DNA of 64,000 bases from Psychrobium sp051201665 (lineage in GTDB: Bacteria > Pseudomonadota > Gammaproteobacteria > Enterobacterales > Psychrobiaceae), in NCBI RefSeq assembly GCF_051201665.1, contig NZ_CP179210.1, forward strand, positions 1,240,001-1,304,000, in the 5' to 3' direction. The notes under the pieces were generated by a model. The model was not told the DNA's origin and did not search any database. It saw nothing but the letters and a program-made list of their open reading frames with translations. Numbering within the stretch: the stretch's first letter is position 1; each line of letters starts with the position of its first letter. Below, piece by piece: positions 36,501-45,914 of this stretch. The position numbers and the translations under genes were made by a program.

Positions 36501-39500
36501 AGTTTTGGTGTGACCGACGCCGACAACGATAAACTGACCATATCACTTAACAATAGTACGCCAAGTATTGTTGATGTAAGTGTTAGTCCATTAACAGAGC
36601 AAACATTTGCTCAGTACGATGACACGGCGTTTACGATTGATATCGCCAGTAAGCTCAATCAATTTGGCTCAGCTAACGTCCAGTTAATTGCAACAGATAT
36701 GTATGATGTTAGCGCGCTAAAATCATTTGATGTTGTTATTCCTGCTGTGTTGGATTTTCCGAACATTTCAACGCAAAGTATTTCATTGAATGAAGACTTC
36801 ATAGCGTTTAATGTCACGCTGGAAAATATTGATTTTGCCAGTCAACCGTCTGTTACAGTGGAAGCGAGTGTTGCTGATGGGAGTCTAATCAAACCAATAG
36901 CGTCACTCGTCGTACCGAATACGAGAACAAGCGCGCAATTGACGTTGTTGGCAAACGAGCATATATCTGGCGATAGTACCATCACATTCACTGTGAAAGC
37001 TGACGGTAATCCTGATGTTCATAAGACGATTCCAATTAGTATTAAACCGGTCAACGATGCACCTGTAATCTCTGGCACGCCGATTGTGGCTGTTGAGGGT
37101 AATAACTACACGTGGCTACCGACATCGAGTGATATTGAAAACTCGCCACTGTCGTTTAGTGCAAGTAATTTACCGCCTTGGGCGAGCCTAAATAGTGTGA
37201 CCGGCGAAATTAGCGGTACGCCAACGGTCGCAGACCAAGGAAATACCAATAACGTCGTATTAACGGTTAGTGATGGCGTTCTTGCCACTAACCTGACGGT
37301 TAGTTTAAATGTTATCAATGTTAATCAAGCACCTGACTATACCAATGGAGCTTTCACTGTCGCTGAAAACTCTGTAAATTCGACGGTAGTAGGGACACAT
37401 ACTGCTCAAGATATTGATGGTGGGGCAATTACTTACAGCATTGAATCTGGAAACACTGATAATACGTTTGCTATTAATAATGACGGTGAAATAAGTGTTA
37501 TCGATAATAGTGCACTTAACTATGAAACAAACGATGAGTTTGTATTAGAAATTAAAGCACAAGATACGGACGGTTTATCTGATTTGGCTTTGGTGACTAT
37601 TGGCGTGAGCAATGTTAATGAAGCACCAACAATTACCGGTACACCGCCTACGATAATAGCCCAAAATGCATTCTACACCTTTACTGTGCTTGGCGCTGAT
37701 GTTGATGGTGGTGATACATTAATGTACAACGCAATCAATGTCCCATCATGGTTAAGCTTTGATAGTGCAACAGGCGTGTTATCTGGCACGCCAACCAATA
37801 GTGATTTAGGCGATCACACTAACATTCAAATTAGTGTTAAAGATGCGGCTAATCTATCGGCATCATTAGCTTCATTTGATATTCAAGTGATGGATGTTAA
37901 CGACACTCCGGTTGTTTCAGGTACGCCAACCTTGCTGATTGATGAAGACACCGCTTACTTGTTTGCGTTATCTATTTCTGATTTAGACGTCGGTGATACC
38001 CATACTATTACGGCAACGAACCTTCCAAGTTGGCTTGCCATAAACCAAGCAACGCAAGCGATTGCAGGTACGCCATTAAACAGTGATGTGGGTGTTTACG
38101 ATGATATTACTTTAACAGTGACAGACAGCAGTGGCGGTAGCAGTTCATTGCCACCATTTACCATTACTGTTAAAAACGTTAATGATCTGCCATCAATTAG
38201 CGCGACTGTAGTGACTCAAATTAATGAAGATCAAGCGTATAGCTTATCACCGTTAGTGGTTGATGTTGATGCTGGGGATTCTCATACGTTTAATGTCACA
38301 AACATGCCGTCCTGGTTGACGTTTGATACCGTAACAGGCGTATTAAGTGGCACCCCCGTCAATGGTGACGTCAATGTTTACAGCAATATTTCGATTACGG
38401 TAACCGATGCTAATGGCGGCGCTGCTTCACTAATACCATTTACGATAACGGTTAATAACATTAATGACGCGCCGACAATGACAGGGGCACCAAGTAGTGT
38501 TATCAATGAAGATCAAACCTATAGCTTCGTGCCAATCGCTAATGATATTGATGTTGGCGATGGCTTGACGTTCAATGCTACAGGGCTACCGACTTGGTTA
38601 TCGCTTAATAGTGCCACAGGACAAGTTAGCGGTACGCCAGCAAATAGCGATGTTGGGTTGTACGCTAATATTATAATTTTCGTCCAGGATACTGGGGGGT
38701 TAAGTACTGCGTTACCTGCATTTAGCATAACGGTTAATAACGTGAATGATGCGCCGACAATTAGTGGCACTCCAATGACAACTGTTGCGCAGGGTACTGC
38801 TTACAACTTTACGCCAAATGGTCAAGACATCGATGTTGGTGATACGCTCACTTATAGCATTGTTAATAAGCCATCATGGGCGATCTTTAATACGCAGAGC
38901 GGTCAGCTTCAAGGTACGCCAACTAACAGCCATGTTGGTGAGACAAGTGGTATTGTTATTAGTGTTCAGGATATCGTTGGTGAGAAAGTAAGTCTTGCTG
39001 CATTTGCTATTTCTGTCACTAATGTCAATGATGCTCCAGTAATTTCAGGAACACCAATTACTGGTGTATTACAAGGTGATACGTACAGTTTCACGCCTAG
39101 TGCAAATGACATTGATGTCGATGATGTATTGCGCTTTAGTGCGACAGGATTACCGTCTTGGTTATCGATTGACAGCGCAACAGGGCAGTTGTCCGGTGTG
39201 CCATCAAACAGCGATGTTGGCACCCATAGCAATATTGTCATTACTGTCAAAGATAGCAGTGATGCAAGTGACGCTTTTGCGCCATTTAGCATTATTGTGA
39301 GCAACAGTAATGACGCTCCACTGATTTCTGGTACCCCATCAGTTACTGTTAATGAAGATTTAGCTTATAGCTTTACACCAACAGCATCAGATGCTGATGT
39401 TGGTGATTCGTTATCATTTTCCATCGTTAATAAGCCAAGCTGGGCTAGCTTTGATAGTGCGAGTGGGGCGTTATCTGGTACGCCGAGTAATGGCGATGTT

Positions 39501-42500
39501 GGCACAACTAATGGCATTGTCATTAGTGTGACAGATAGCGCTAACGCAAAAACGTCACTGGCTGCATTTAATATTATTGTGGTCAATGTTAATGATGCGC
39601 CGGTTATTAGTGGTTCACCTGCAGTCTCTGTGCTTGAAGGTGCGCCTTATAGCTTTATTCCTAGCGCAAGTGACGTTGACCAAGGCGATACCTTAACGTT
39701 CAGCATTAACACCAAGCCTGCTTGGGCGTCGTTTAATACGGTAACAGGGCAATTGTCAGGCACACCAAACAATAGTCATGTCGGAACGACTAACGCTATT
39801 GTCATTAGTGTAACCGATAGTAGTAATGCTAGTGCACCGTTAGCGGCATTTAATCTGGAAGTCGTGAATGTTAATCAACCACCGTCTGTTGATAACATAA
39901 CCTTGAGTGTGGCTGAAAACAGCGTTGATGGCACCTTGGTTGGCACTGCGTTAAGCGTTAGCGATCCAGATGCTGGAACTAATGTGACCTTTGAGATTAC
40001 CAACGGTAATGGTGATGACGCATTTGTTATTGGTGCTAATGGTCAAATTAGTGTTAAAACACAGGCCGCTTTAAACTTTGAGAATAAAGCACAGTACAGT
40101 TTAACCGTTCAGGTCAGTGACAGTGAATTAACCGACAGTGCTATCGTAACCATCAATGTAAGTAATGTTGTTGAAGTTGCTAACTTCACCATTGATGATA
40201 TCGGCTCCACTAATGTCAGTGAAAACGTGGTATTTAGTTCCCCATTGATTCAAATTACGGGTGAGCCTATTGGTACGCTAATTTACAGCCTTAGCGGAGA
40301 TGATGCTGCGTTATTTAGCGTTGATAGTGCAACCGGTGAGTTCACGCTGCCAGCACAAGATTTTGAAGCGCCAATTGATGGTGATACGAACAATCAATAT
40401 CAGGTGACATTAACCGCGCTTGATGATGATGGTAATAGCGCTGATAAAGTTGTCACGATAAACGTGGCCAATTTTAATGTTGCACCGACCTTTAGTGCTG
40501 ACGAGTTAGTTAAACAAACCAATGAAGAAGACTTTACCGCTTATTCTTTAAGTTTTGGTGTGACCGACGCCGACAACGATAAACTGACCATATCACTTAA
40601 CAATAGTACGCCAAGTATTGTTGATGTAAGTGTTAGTCCATTAACAGAGCAAACATTTGCTCAGTACGATGGCACGGCGTTTACGATTGATATCGCCAGT
40701 AAGCTCAATCAATTTGGCTCAGCTAACGTCCAGTTAATTGCAACAGATATGTATGATGTTAGCGCGCTAAAATCATTTGATGTTGTTATTCCTGCTGTGT
40801 TGGATTTTCCGAACATTTCAACGCAAAGTATTTCATTGAATGAAGACTTCATAGCGTTTAATGTCACGCTGGAAAATATTGATTTTGCCAGTCAACCGTC
40901 TGTTACAGTGGAAGCGAGTGTTGCTGATGGGAGTCTAATCAAACCAATAGCGTCACTCGTCGTACCGAATACGAGAACAAGCGCGCAATTGACGTTGTTG
41001 GCAAACGAGCATATATCTGGCGATAGTACCATCACATTCACTGTGAAAGCTGACGGTAATCCTGATGTTCATAAGACGATTCCAATTAGTATTAAACCGG
41101 TCAACGATGCACCTGTAATCTCTGGCACGCCGATTGTGGCTGTTGAGGGTAATAACTACACGTGGCTACCGACATCGAGTGATATTGAAAACTCGCCACT
41201 GTCGTTTAGTGCAAGTAATTTACCGCCTTGGGCGAGCATTGATAGTGTAACCGGTGAGATAACCGGCACACCAAGTATCTTTGATGCCAATGTTCACGAT
41301 GACGTGCTAATTAGCGTCAGTGATGGCGAGTTCACCTCATCACTGGTTGTGACCATAACGGTACAAAATACTAATCAAGATCCTGTGTATGATGATGGCC
41401 TATTAACGATTGCTGAAAACACGGCAGTCGATACCTTAGTTGGCACTCATGCAGCGCAAGACGTTGATCGTCACGCATTAGCGTATGCCATTGTTAGTGG
41501 TAATACTGGCAATGCGTTTGATGTTGGCGCTGGTGGCGTAATCACTGTCGCGCAAACACCAGCCCTTGATTATGAAACCAATAGCCGATTCGAATTAGTG
41601 GTAAGTGCCACTGACGCTGAAGGAGCGATTGATACGTCGACGCTAGTGATTGACTTAATTGATGTTAATGAAAGTCCTGTCATTAATATTGCGGATGGAG
41701 ACAGCGCTAGCGCTGCGCTCAATGAAGGCGAGGTTTATAGCTTTACACCGAGCAGTGTTGATGTTGATGGTGGTGACGAGCTGGCATTTAGTGTTGAAAA
41801 CCTCCCGAGTTGGTTAACCTTTGATACACAAACTGGTCGCCTATCAGGTATTTCTGATAATAGCGCTGTCGGCGAACACACTAATATTATCATTACAGTG
41901 ACGGACACCGCTGGACTTACTCAACAGCTAGCCCCTTTTACTATTGAGGTGGTTAATGTTAATAACGCACCGAGCATTGACGGTGTACCATCAACGCAAG
42001 TTGATGAAGGTGATACTTACAGCTTCACGCCTCTTGCTAATGATATTGATGTGGGTGATGAGTTGACCTTTACCATTATCAATCAACCAACGTGGGCAAC
42101 ATTCGATACCTTAACGGGGTTATTAGCTGGTACGCCAGGTAATGGCGAAGTCGGCAACTACAACAATATTAGTATTGCGGTGACAGATAACGACGGACTA
42201 ATTGCAGACCTAGCTAGTTTTAGTATTGAAGTGGTTAATGTTAATAACGCCCCTATTTTCGATGACGCTCAGTTTGAGTTACCAGAAGATGCTGTCACTG
42301 GCAGCGTCGTTGGTCGCCAATTGTTTGCAAGTGATATAGACGTTGGCTCACAACTTACTTATAGCATTAGCGCTGGCAATGTGAATAATACTTTTGCTAT
42401 TGATAATAATGGGCAACTGACGTTATTAGCGGCTGTTGATTATGAGTCATTGACGACCTACACACTGGTGGTAGAAGTGAGTGATGGCGAATTAACTGAT

Positions 42501-45500
42501 AGCGCGACTGTTGTTATTAACGTTACAGATGTCTTAGACGGAATTGATAAAGATATTAGCGATATAAATAAGTCGATTAATGATCAGTCTACATCAACAA
42601 TAACGCCAGATAAGTACGTTAGTATTGGTGTAACGGGTGTTACAACCGGTAATGTCGATGAAGTCAATAAACGAATTGGCCAAATATTGCCAGTTGATTT
42701 ACCGGCGACACCTGCTGTCATTCAAGTAATTGTTGATGAAATAAATAGCCTCAAACTTATCAATGAGTTTTCAACCAGCGGCGGCACGACAACAACGCCA
42801 ACGATTGATGATCTTAAGAATATTGGTATTAAAGGTGTTACACCAGAGGTACTAGCGGCACTTAACAAGGCATTAGTGACTAATCCAGCGGTACGCACTA
42901 TTGAGCAACTCAAAATTTTGATTGCGAATATTACTGGTGGTGATAGTGACAATGATGGTTTACCTGACGAGTTAGAAAGAAAGCTGGGGACATCGATTAC
43001 TGACCCTGATTCGCCAACGCTTGGTGGCGGTGATGATGATGACAATGATGGTGTCACTAATGCGGTGGAAGCGTATTTAGAGTCAATAGGTGAAAAAGTA
43101 GCGCCTAATACGACAGGTTCAACCGACTCTGATAATGACGGTTTACCTGATGCACTAGAAATCGCTATTGGTGGTAATCCACTTGATGCTAATGACCCTA
43201 CTGAAAACGGCAGTGCTGTTGCGTCGAATGGTCTTACTAATGCCGTGAATGTGTATCTAAAATCACAAGGCTTAGTCGATGGTAGTGGTGAAGTTGTCAA
43301 ACTTGCTGACTATGACAATGATGGCATAAGTGATGCGTTAGAGATCACATTGGGCGGTAATCCGCTACGTGCTGATGATAATGATGTTGATAAAGACGGT
43401 GTCTCTGATTTTGTTGAAGCATTTTTAACATCTACCATTAATGATGGTGCTGATACGAAGAAACTTGATCTCAATGCCAATGGTTTATCTGATGCTTATG
43501 AAGTGCGTCAAGCAGCAACACTACGTGAACTGCAAGCGCTACTGGCAGCAGATCAAGTTAGCGACTCTGATGGCGACGGCATTAGTGACGCTGTGGAGGA
43601 GTTTTTAACGGGCGGTGATAATAGTGAATCAATCACGCCAACGTCAGATAGTGATAATGACGGTATTAGTGATCTTGATGAAATTAATTCAGGAAGTAAC
43701 CCAATTAAAAATGATATCCCTGTGTTATGGATTGAGTCATCGATTATCGCGCCTGATCAGCTTCAATTGGAAACATACTTTGGTGGTTTGCCATCGAGTC
43801 AAGTGGCGTACACGTGGGATCTTTCAAATCTGACAGATGCTGGTATGACGATCTCTGCAATTAATGTTAAACAACCTATTGTTAGCGAATTAGTCGGCGG
43901 TTTTTATCAGGTAACTGTTAGCGTAACACGTACTATCAATGGCCAATCATTAACTGCTCAAGCAAGTTATGTCGTTAGCATTGCAAACAGTGGTGGTTTA
44001 GCTATCGACGATGACGATGGTGATGGTGTTGCTAATGACTTTGATAACGATAATGGAAACTCTGATAAAGAAGACACTATACCAACCAAAATTGTTGACA
44101 GTGATAACTTCAAAATGACCACTCAAAACGGTATTAAATTACGTTTAGGTGTGGTTGCTTTCTTAGCTGGCGCTAATGGCAGTGAAGTAACACAAGACAG
44201 CATCGTGCAGTTTGGTAATGGTGTCGGTGGAAAAGTAGATGAATCGATTGCACTGGATGAAACTTTCGAACACCTTGATACCTTTGATTACGAAGCCTTG
44301 AATTTACCGCAGGCTGGCGCACGCATTCCGATCTTTATTCCATTAACTCAGGTTATTCCTGACAGTGCATCGCTGCGTAAATTTAACCCAACCACAGGTT
44401 GGAATGAATATGACGTGACTGATGGCGATTCGTTTGGAACATCTAGTGCTATTTCAGAAGGTGTTTGTTCATCAAATGTTGCTGATTACACGCCTCAATT
44501 GACGGTTGGTGATATGTGTTTGTTATTACAAATTAGTGATGGTGGTGCCAATGATAGTGATGGACAGCTCAATGGTATGATTGTCGATCCTGTTGCTATT
44601 TCAGCACCTAAAGCAACTGAGCCAGAGCCAATGCCTGAGCCGACACCTGATCCTGAACCAACACCTGAGCCTACGCCTGAACCTGAATATAAATCAGGCA
44701 CGAAAGGTGGCTCGATATCAATCTCAATCTTCGTGTTATTAGGAATGCTGTTTATGTTACGAAAAAGTCAATTACGTGCGTCACTGAATGCGTTTAAATC
44801 ATTGAGTGTGATGGCTAGCGTTGTCGCTACTGCGGTTATTTCTACTCATTCAAATACGGCGTTAGCAAATGACGAATCAACTGAGCGTTCAAGTCATGGT
44901 TTTGTTCATTTAGGCGCTGGTTCAGCGTCGTTAACGCCATTAAAGAATGATGTAAAATTGGATACGCAACGCAATATTGCGTGGCAGTTTTCTGCTGGTT
45001 GGCAGTTTAATGATTACGTTGCCATTGAAGGCTATTACGCTGATTTAGATAGCTTTGAAATTAGCAAAACTCAAGGTATTGATTATAAGAGCTTGGGCAT
45101 TCAAGTGACGGGTTTTTGGTCTATTATGGACAATGGTCGCTTACTTGCTTTTGTTGGCGCGAGTGCGTTAGATACGACAGGGCAAAATATACAACTTACC
45201 CAAGTTGAAGACAACTCCGTCCATGTTGGTGGTGGCTTTGAATATGATTGGGATGCCCATTGGTTTAGCCGAATTCAATGGACTGGCATTGATGATGACG
45301 CTGATATGTTTACTATTCATTTTGGTCGTCGATTTGGTGTTGAGAATATTGATAAGCGAGCAAAACCAGCACCGATTAAGCCGATGCCGATCGTAAAAAC
45401 TGCACCAGTAGCGCCGAAAACACCGCTTGTTGTTGAAAACGTGCCGAGTACTCGTTATATCGAATATGTTGGATTTGATCATGATGACAAAGGACTCGAT

Positions 45501-45785
45501 GCTATAGGTACTGAGCAAGTTCAGCGCGCCATTGAATTAATGAATGCAAACCCCAATGCACGTGCCGTATTATTCGGTCATACTGACAATGTAGGCAACA
45601 GTAAGTATAACTTCGAACTGTCATTGTCTCGTGCTAATAATATTCGTGACATGTTAAAAACTGCGGGTATTGACGATGATCGTATTCGGGTTAAAGCTTA
45701 TGGCGATACAGCCCCTATTGCGAGTAATAGTTATTATAAAGGTCGTGTCAAAAATCGCCGTGTGGAGGTGATGGTTATTGATTAA
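30546..45785 (+). CDS. Giant Ig/cadherin-repeat surface protein fused to an OmpA module (5079 residues)
   Basis: The domains run as follows, with residue positions approximate. An N-terminal membrane helix lies at 24-42. A Gly-rich segment spans 355-585, with two bacterial Ig-like units (595-790) after it. From 817 to 4000 there are about 21 dystroglycan-type cadherin/He_PIG repeats (pattern ISGTPxxxVxEGxxYSFTP ... SGTPxNxDVG) mixed with six cadherin-like units (xxVAENS). Eight Asp-rich thrombospondin-3-like repeats follow (DSDNDGLPD type, 4134-4392). A choice-of-anchor-U-like domain lies at 4516-4672, a Pro/Glu linker at 4690-4715, and a GlyGly-CTERM-like helix (GGSISISIFVLLGMLFMLRK) at 4718-4740. 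A second signal-like segment ends ALAND. The end is an OmpA barrel (4782-4935) and an OmpA peptidoglycan-binding domain (4969-5079, NRRVEVMV). It is probably a calcium-binding adhesin held in the outer membrane. The gene contains a 3.4-kb duplication. Confidence 0.9.
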   Translation: MSSVYQWKNNSTLGLLNGALNSKVILTSTILVVVFSFIYLLFNDKSLNNKNASRIPAQVTSPSEKMLSLNDLSRLVDEGLVSFDTSDGLITQINTNRSLTLSERVEGLSASISKNTIIESFNGEAIAPKQLKLSKAHHSIGGQFESAKAFEFGIADQHLVFSKPIRLSVAVDYPEGTAVSIFAKHAGQDFNASGLTMNAMAQCENGISSSESNQSMVKDGKVSFLSCGASLFVVTDNINNIEVTDIRGQCLSDKSFQYKVYWHDDTSSVSSIQVVHQNGTVLGSGTTSPVAIKRLASNSVGAFDIRVRDTNNASVVSSLQRVEPENCAGYGLKTITTIGITQYTVPNNVYKIEVMAIGGGGAGQGVADTKSNSTKLAGGGGGGGASARSMLDVIPGQVFNVGVGAGGHTLAKGNVMSGGDSFLSLSTKAAALILAKGGQTKRLGVERSSTSGGAGGSKNASIGDVRFSGGNGGHGNDEWERSGSGGGAAGYSGAGGHGSQGSQAPYNAGPGGLAGAHNTTVFPNKSGSGGVGATSKDRNTTTNPRRGGIGENYGGGGGGAMYGSPTNNRKYSGANGARGIVMIQPIDEADSVTFTESSIQNDPALTNAQVKFSIKFSHPIDKTTISCSEFTITGSANSSCNGIEEGTPHDGTKFYLKIDTTSNGLVKAVMNPYSIKDLSNNFSVLPVGGDTQVTMKAHADSVKPSVTIEQADDQVDPVTNFGNVYFTATFNEAIQPTTFSCDDIVLQGSSVASCISVEEIAPLNETSYRIHIQGTTNGIVRPHISANTVSDYADNTNEESTSVDNRVRISTASLNRPPKLFNKSLRIKENLSLSTVIWTMNNEEPDEEALTFAIDSGNNSGQFTIDNTGAVRVAANNSLNFEGSEKVYNLSISATDIHGASDSASLSVELEDINEAPVISGVPATLVNEDLTYNYLPKGNDVDDGDSVSFSIVNMPPWASFSSATGQLTGTPSNNDIATYSNIVISVTDSDGLSASLAAFSITVNNVNDAPQIGGIPLTSVNEGMPYQFTPTSDDIDTGDTLTFDITNPPSWATFDTATGKLSGTPVNADVGVTNNIVISVKDAANLSASLASFDIQVMDVNDTPVVSGTPTLLIDEDTAYLFALSISDLDVGDTHTITATNLPSWLAINQATQAIAGTPLNSDVGVYDDITLTVTDSSGGSSSLPPFTITVKNVNDLPSISATVVTQINEDQAYSLSPLVVDVDAGDSHTFNVTNMPSWLTFDTVTGVLSGTPVNGDVNVYSNISITVTDANGGAASLIPFTITVNNINDAPTMTGAPSSVINEDQTYSFVPIANDIDVGDGLTFNATGLPTWLSLNSATGQVSGTPANSDVGLYANIIIFVQDTGGLSTALPAFSITVNNVNDAPTISGTPMTTVAQGTAYNFTPNGQDIDVGDTLTYSIVNKPSWAIFNTQSGQLQGTPTNSHVGETSGIVISVQDIVGEKVSLAAFAISVTNVNDAPVISGTPITGVLQGDTYSFTPSANDIDVDDVLRFSATGLPSWLSIDSATGQLSGVPSNSDVGTHSNIVITVKDSSDASDAFAPFSIIVSNSNDAPLISGTPSVTVNEDLAYSFTPTASDADVGDSLSFSIVNKPSWASFDSASGALSGTPSNGDVGTTNGIVISVTDSANAKTSLAAFNIIVVNVNDAPVISGSPAVSVLEGAPYSFIPSASDVDQGDTLTFSINTKPAWASFNTVTGQLSGTPNNSHVGTTNAIVISVTDSSNASAPLAAFNLEVVNVNQPPSVDNITLSVAENSVDGTLVGTALSVSDPDAGTNVTFEITNGNGDDAFVIGANGQISVKTQAALNFENKAQYSLTVQVSDSELTDSAIVTINVSNVVEVANFTIDDIGSTNVSENVVFSSPLIQITGEPIGTLIYSLSGDDAALFSVDSATGEFTLPAQDFEAPIDGDTNNQYQVTLTALDDDGNSADKVVTINVANFNVAPTFSADELVKQTNEEDFTAYSLSFGVTDADNDKLTISLNNSTPSIVDVSVSPLTEQTFAQYDDTAFTIDIASKLNQFGSANVQLIATDMYDVSALKSFDVVIPAVLDFPNISTQSISLNEDFIAFNVTLENIDFASQPSVTVEASVADGSLIKPIASLVVPNTRTSAQLTLLANEHISGDSTITFTVKADGNPDVHKTIPISIKPVNDAPVISGTPIVAVEGNNYTWLPTSSDIENSPLSFSASNLPPWASLNSVTGEISGTPTVADQGNTNNVVLTVSDGVLATNLTVSLNVINVNQAPDYTNGAFTVAENSVNSTVVGTHTAQDIDGGAITYSIESGNTDNTFAINNDGEISVIDNSALNYETNDEFVLEIKAQDTDGLSDLALVTIGVSNVNEAPTITGTPPTIIAQNAFYTFTVLGADVDGGDTLMYNAINVPSWLSFDSATGVLSGTPTNSDLGDHTNIQISVKDAANLSASLASFDIQVMDVNDTPVVSGTPTLLIDEDTAYLFALSISDLDVGDTHTITATNLPSWLAINQATQAIAGTPLNSDVGVYDDITLTVTDSSGGSSSLPPFTITVKNVNDLPSISATVVTQINEDQAYSLSPLVVDVDAGDSHTFNVTNMPSWLTFDTVTGVLSGTPVNGDVNVYSNISITVTDANGGAASLIPFTITVNNINDAPTMTGAPSSVINEDQTYSFVPIANDIDVGDGLTFNATGLPTWLSLNSATGQVSGTPANSDVGLYANIIIFVQDTGGLSTALPAFSITVNNVNDAPTISGTPMTTVAQGTAYNFTPNGQDIDVGDTLTYSIVNKPSWAIFNTQSGQLQGTPTNSHVGETSGIVISVQDIVGEKVSLAAFAISVTNVNDAPVISGTPITGVLQGDTYSFTPSANDIDVDDVLRFSATGLPSWLSIDSATGQLSGVPSNSDVGTHSNIVITVKDSSDASDAFAPFSIIVSNSNDAPLISGTPSVTVNEDLAYSFTPTASDADVGDSLSFSIVNKPSWASFDSASGALSGTPSNGDVGTTNGIVISVTDSANAKTSLAAFNIIVVNVNDAPVISGSPAVSVLEGAPYSFIPSASDVDQGDTLTFSINTKPAWASFNTVTGQLSGTPNNSHVGTTNAIVISVTDSSNASAPLAAFNLEVVNVNQPPSVDNITLSVAENSVDGTLVGTALSVSDPDAGTNVTFEITNGNGDDAFVIGANGQISVKTQAALNFENKAQYSLTVQVSDSELTDSAIVTINVSNVVEVANFTIDDIGSTNVSENVVFSSPLIQITGEPIGTLIYSLSGDDAALFSVDSATGEFTLPAQDFEAPIDGDTNNQYQVTLTALDDDGNSADKVVTINVANFNVAPTFSADELVKQTNEEDFTAYSLSFGVTDADNDKLTISLNNSTPSIVDVSVSPLTEQTFAQYDGTAFTIDIASKLNQFGSANVQLIATDMYDVSALKSFDVVIPAVLDFPNISTQSISLNEDFIAFNVTLENIDFASQPSVTVEASVADGSLIKPIASLVVPNTRTSAQLTLLANEHISGDSTITFTVKADGNPDVHKTIPISIKPVNDAPVISGTPIVAVEGNNYTWLPTSSDIENSPLSFSASNLPPWASIDSVTGEITGTPSIFDANVHDDVLISVSDGEFTSSLVVTITVQNTNQDPVYDDGLLTIAENTAVDTLVGTHAAQDVDRHALAYAIVSGNTGNAFDVGAGGVITVAQTPALDYETNSRFELVVSATDAEGAIDTSTLVIDLIDVNESPVINIADGDSASAALNEGEVYSFTPSSVDVDGGDELAFSVENLPSWLTFDTQTGRLSGISDNSAVGEHTNIIITVTDTAGLTQQLAPFTIEVVNVNNAPSIDGVPSTQVDEGDTYSFTPLANDIDVGDELTFTIINQPTWATFDTLTGLLAGTPGNGEVGNYNNISIAVTDNDGLIADLASFSIEVVNVNNAPIFDDAQFELPEDAVTGSVVGRQLFASDIDVGSQLTYSISAGNVNNTFAIDNNGQLTLLAAVDYESLTTYTLVVEVSDGELTDSATVVINVTDVLDGIDKDISDINKSINDQSTSTITPDKYVSIGVTGVTTGNVDEVNKRIGQILPVDLPATPAVIQVIVDEINSLKLINEFSTSGGTTTTPTIDDLKNIGIKGVTPEVLAALNKALVTNPAVRTIEQLKILIANITGGDSDNDGLPDELERKLGTSITDPDSPTLGGGDDDDNDGVTNAVEAYLESIGEKVAPNTTGSTDSDNDGLPDALEIAIGGNPLDANDPTENGSAVASNGLTNAVNVYLKSQGLVDGSGEVVKLADYDNDGISDALEITLGGNPLRADDNDVDKDGVSDFVEAFLTSTINDGADTKKLDLNANGLSDAYEVRQAATLRELQALLAADQVSDSDGDGISDAVEEFLTGGDNSESITPTSDSDNDGISDLDEINSGSNPIKNDIPVLWIESSIIAPDQLQLETYFGGLPSSQVAYTWDLSNLTDAGMTISAINVKQPIVSELVGGFYQVTVSVTRTINGQSLTAQASYVVSIANSGGLAIDDDDGDGVANDFDNDNGNSDKEDTIPTKIVDSDNFKMTTQNGIKLRLGVVAFLAGANGSEVTQDSIVQFGNGVGGKVDESIALDETFEHLDTFDYEALNLPQAGARIPIFIPLTQVIPDSASLRKFNPTTGWNEYDVTDGDSFGTSSAISEGVCSSNVADYTPQLTVGDMCLLLQISDGGANDSDGQLNGMIVDPVAISAPKATEPEPMPEPTPDPEPTPEPTPEPEYKSGTKGGSISISIFVLLGMLFMLRKSQLRASLNAFKSLSVMASVVATAVISTHSNTALANDESTERSSHGFVHLGAGSASLTPLKNDVKLDTQRNIAWQFSAGWQFNDYVAIEGYYADLDSFEISKTQGIDYKSLGIQVTGFWSIMDNGRLLAFVGASALDTTGQNIQLTQVEDNSVHVGGGFEYDWDAHWFSRIQWTGIDDDADMFTIHFGRRFGVENIDKRAKPAPIKPMPIVKTAPVAPKTPLVVENVPSTRYIEYVGFDHDDKGLDAIGTEQVQRAIELMNANPNARAVLFGHTDNVGNSKYNFELSLSRANNIRDMLKTAGIDDDRIRVKAYGDTAPIASNSYYKGRVKNRRVEVMVID
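33789..37187 (+). repeat. Internal 3.4-kb duplication of the giant gene, copy A
   Basis: This segment recurs 4050 bases downstream (37839-41237). In the parts I compared I found only two differences, T36293/C40343 (silent) and A36622/G40672 (Asp to Gly). The unit encodes seven full He_PIG repeats, two cadherin-type units and linkers. The frame is kept because 4050 is divisible by three. Confidence 0.92.
37839..41237 (+). repeat. Internal 3.4-kb duplication of the giant gene, copy B
   Basis: Near-identical to 33789-37187. It starts at AAAGATGCGGCTAATC and loses identity at GCGAGC(A/C). The 651 bases between the copies (37188-37838) are unique and hold one cadherin-like and one He_PIG unit. 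Confidence 0.92.
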
Positions 45786-45814
45786 CCATCAGGACTCATA
45801 AATTGGGTATTAAT

Positions 45815-45847
45815 AAGTCCTGGCAGCAGTCGCGTCAGGGCTTTTTT
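45815..45847 (+). terminator. Terminator of the giant gene
   Basis: AGTCCTG and CAGGGCT pair (one G-T) and are followed by six T. A second stem GGGC...GCCC at 45854-45870 faces the gene on the other strand and could end it. Confidence 0.8.
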
Positions 45848-45914
45848 ATTTTAGGGCAATAAAAAAGCCCATAGTATTAACTACAGGCTTAGTAAATAGT
45901 TAGCGAGGGCTTTA

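Noticed and set aside
42722..43300. Long open frame of 192 codons on the minus strand inside the giant gene.
   Set aside because: It is Ser/Pro-rich, lies opposite the Asp-rich repeats, and has no ribosome site; it is a mirror effect of the coding strand.
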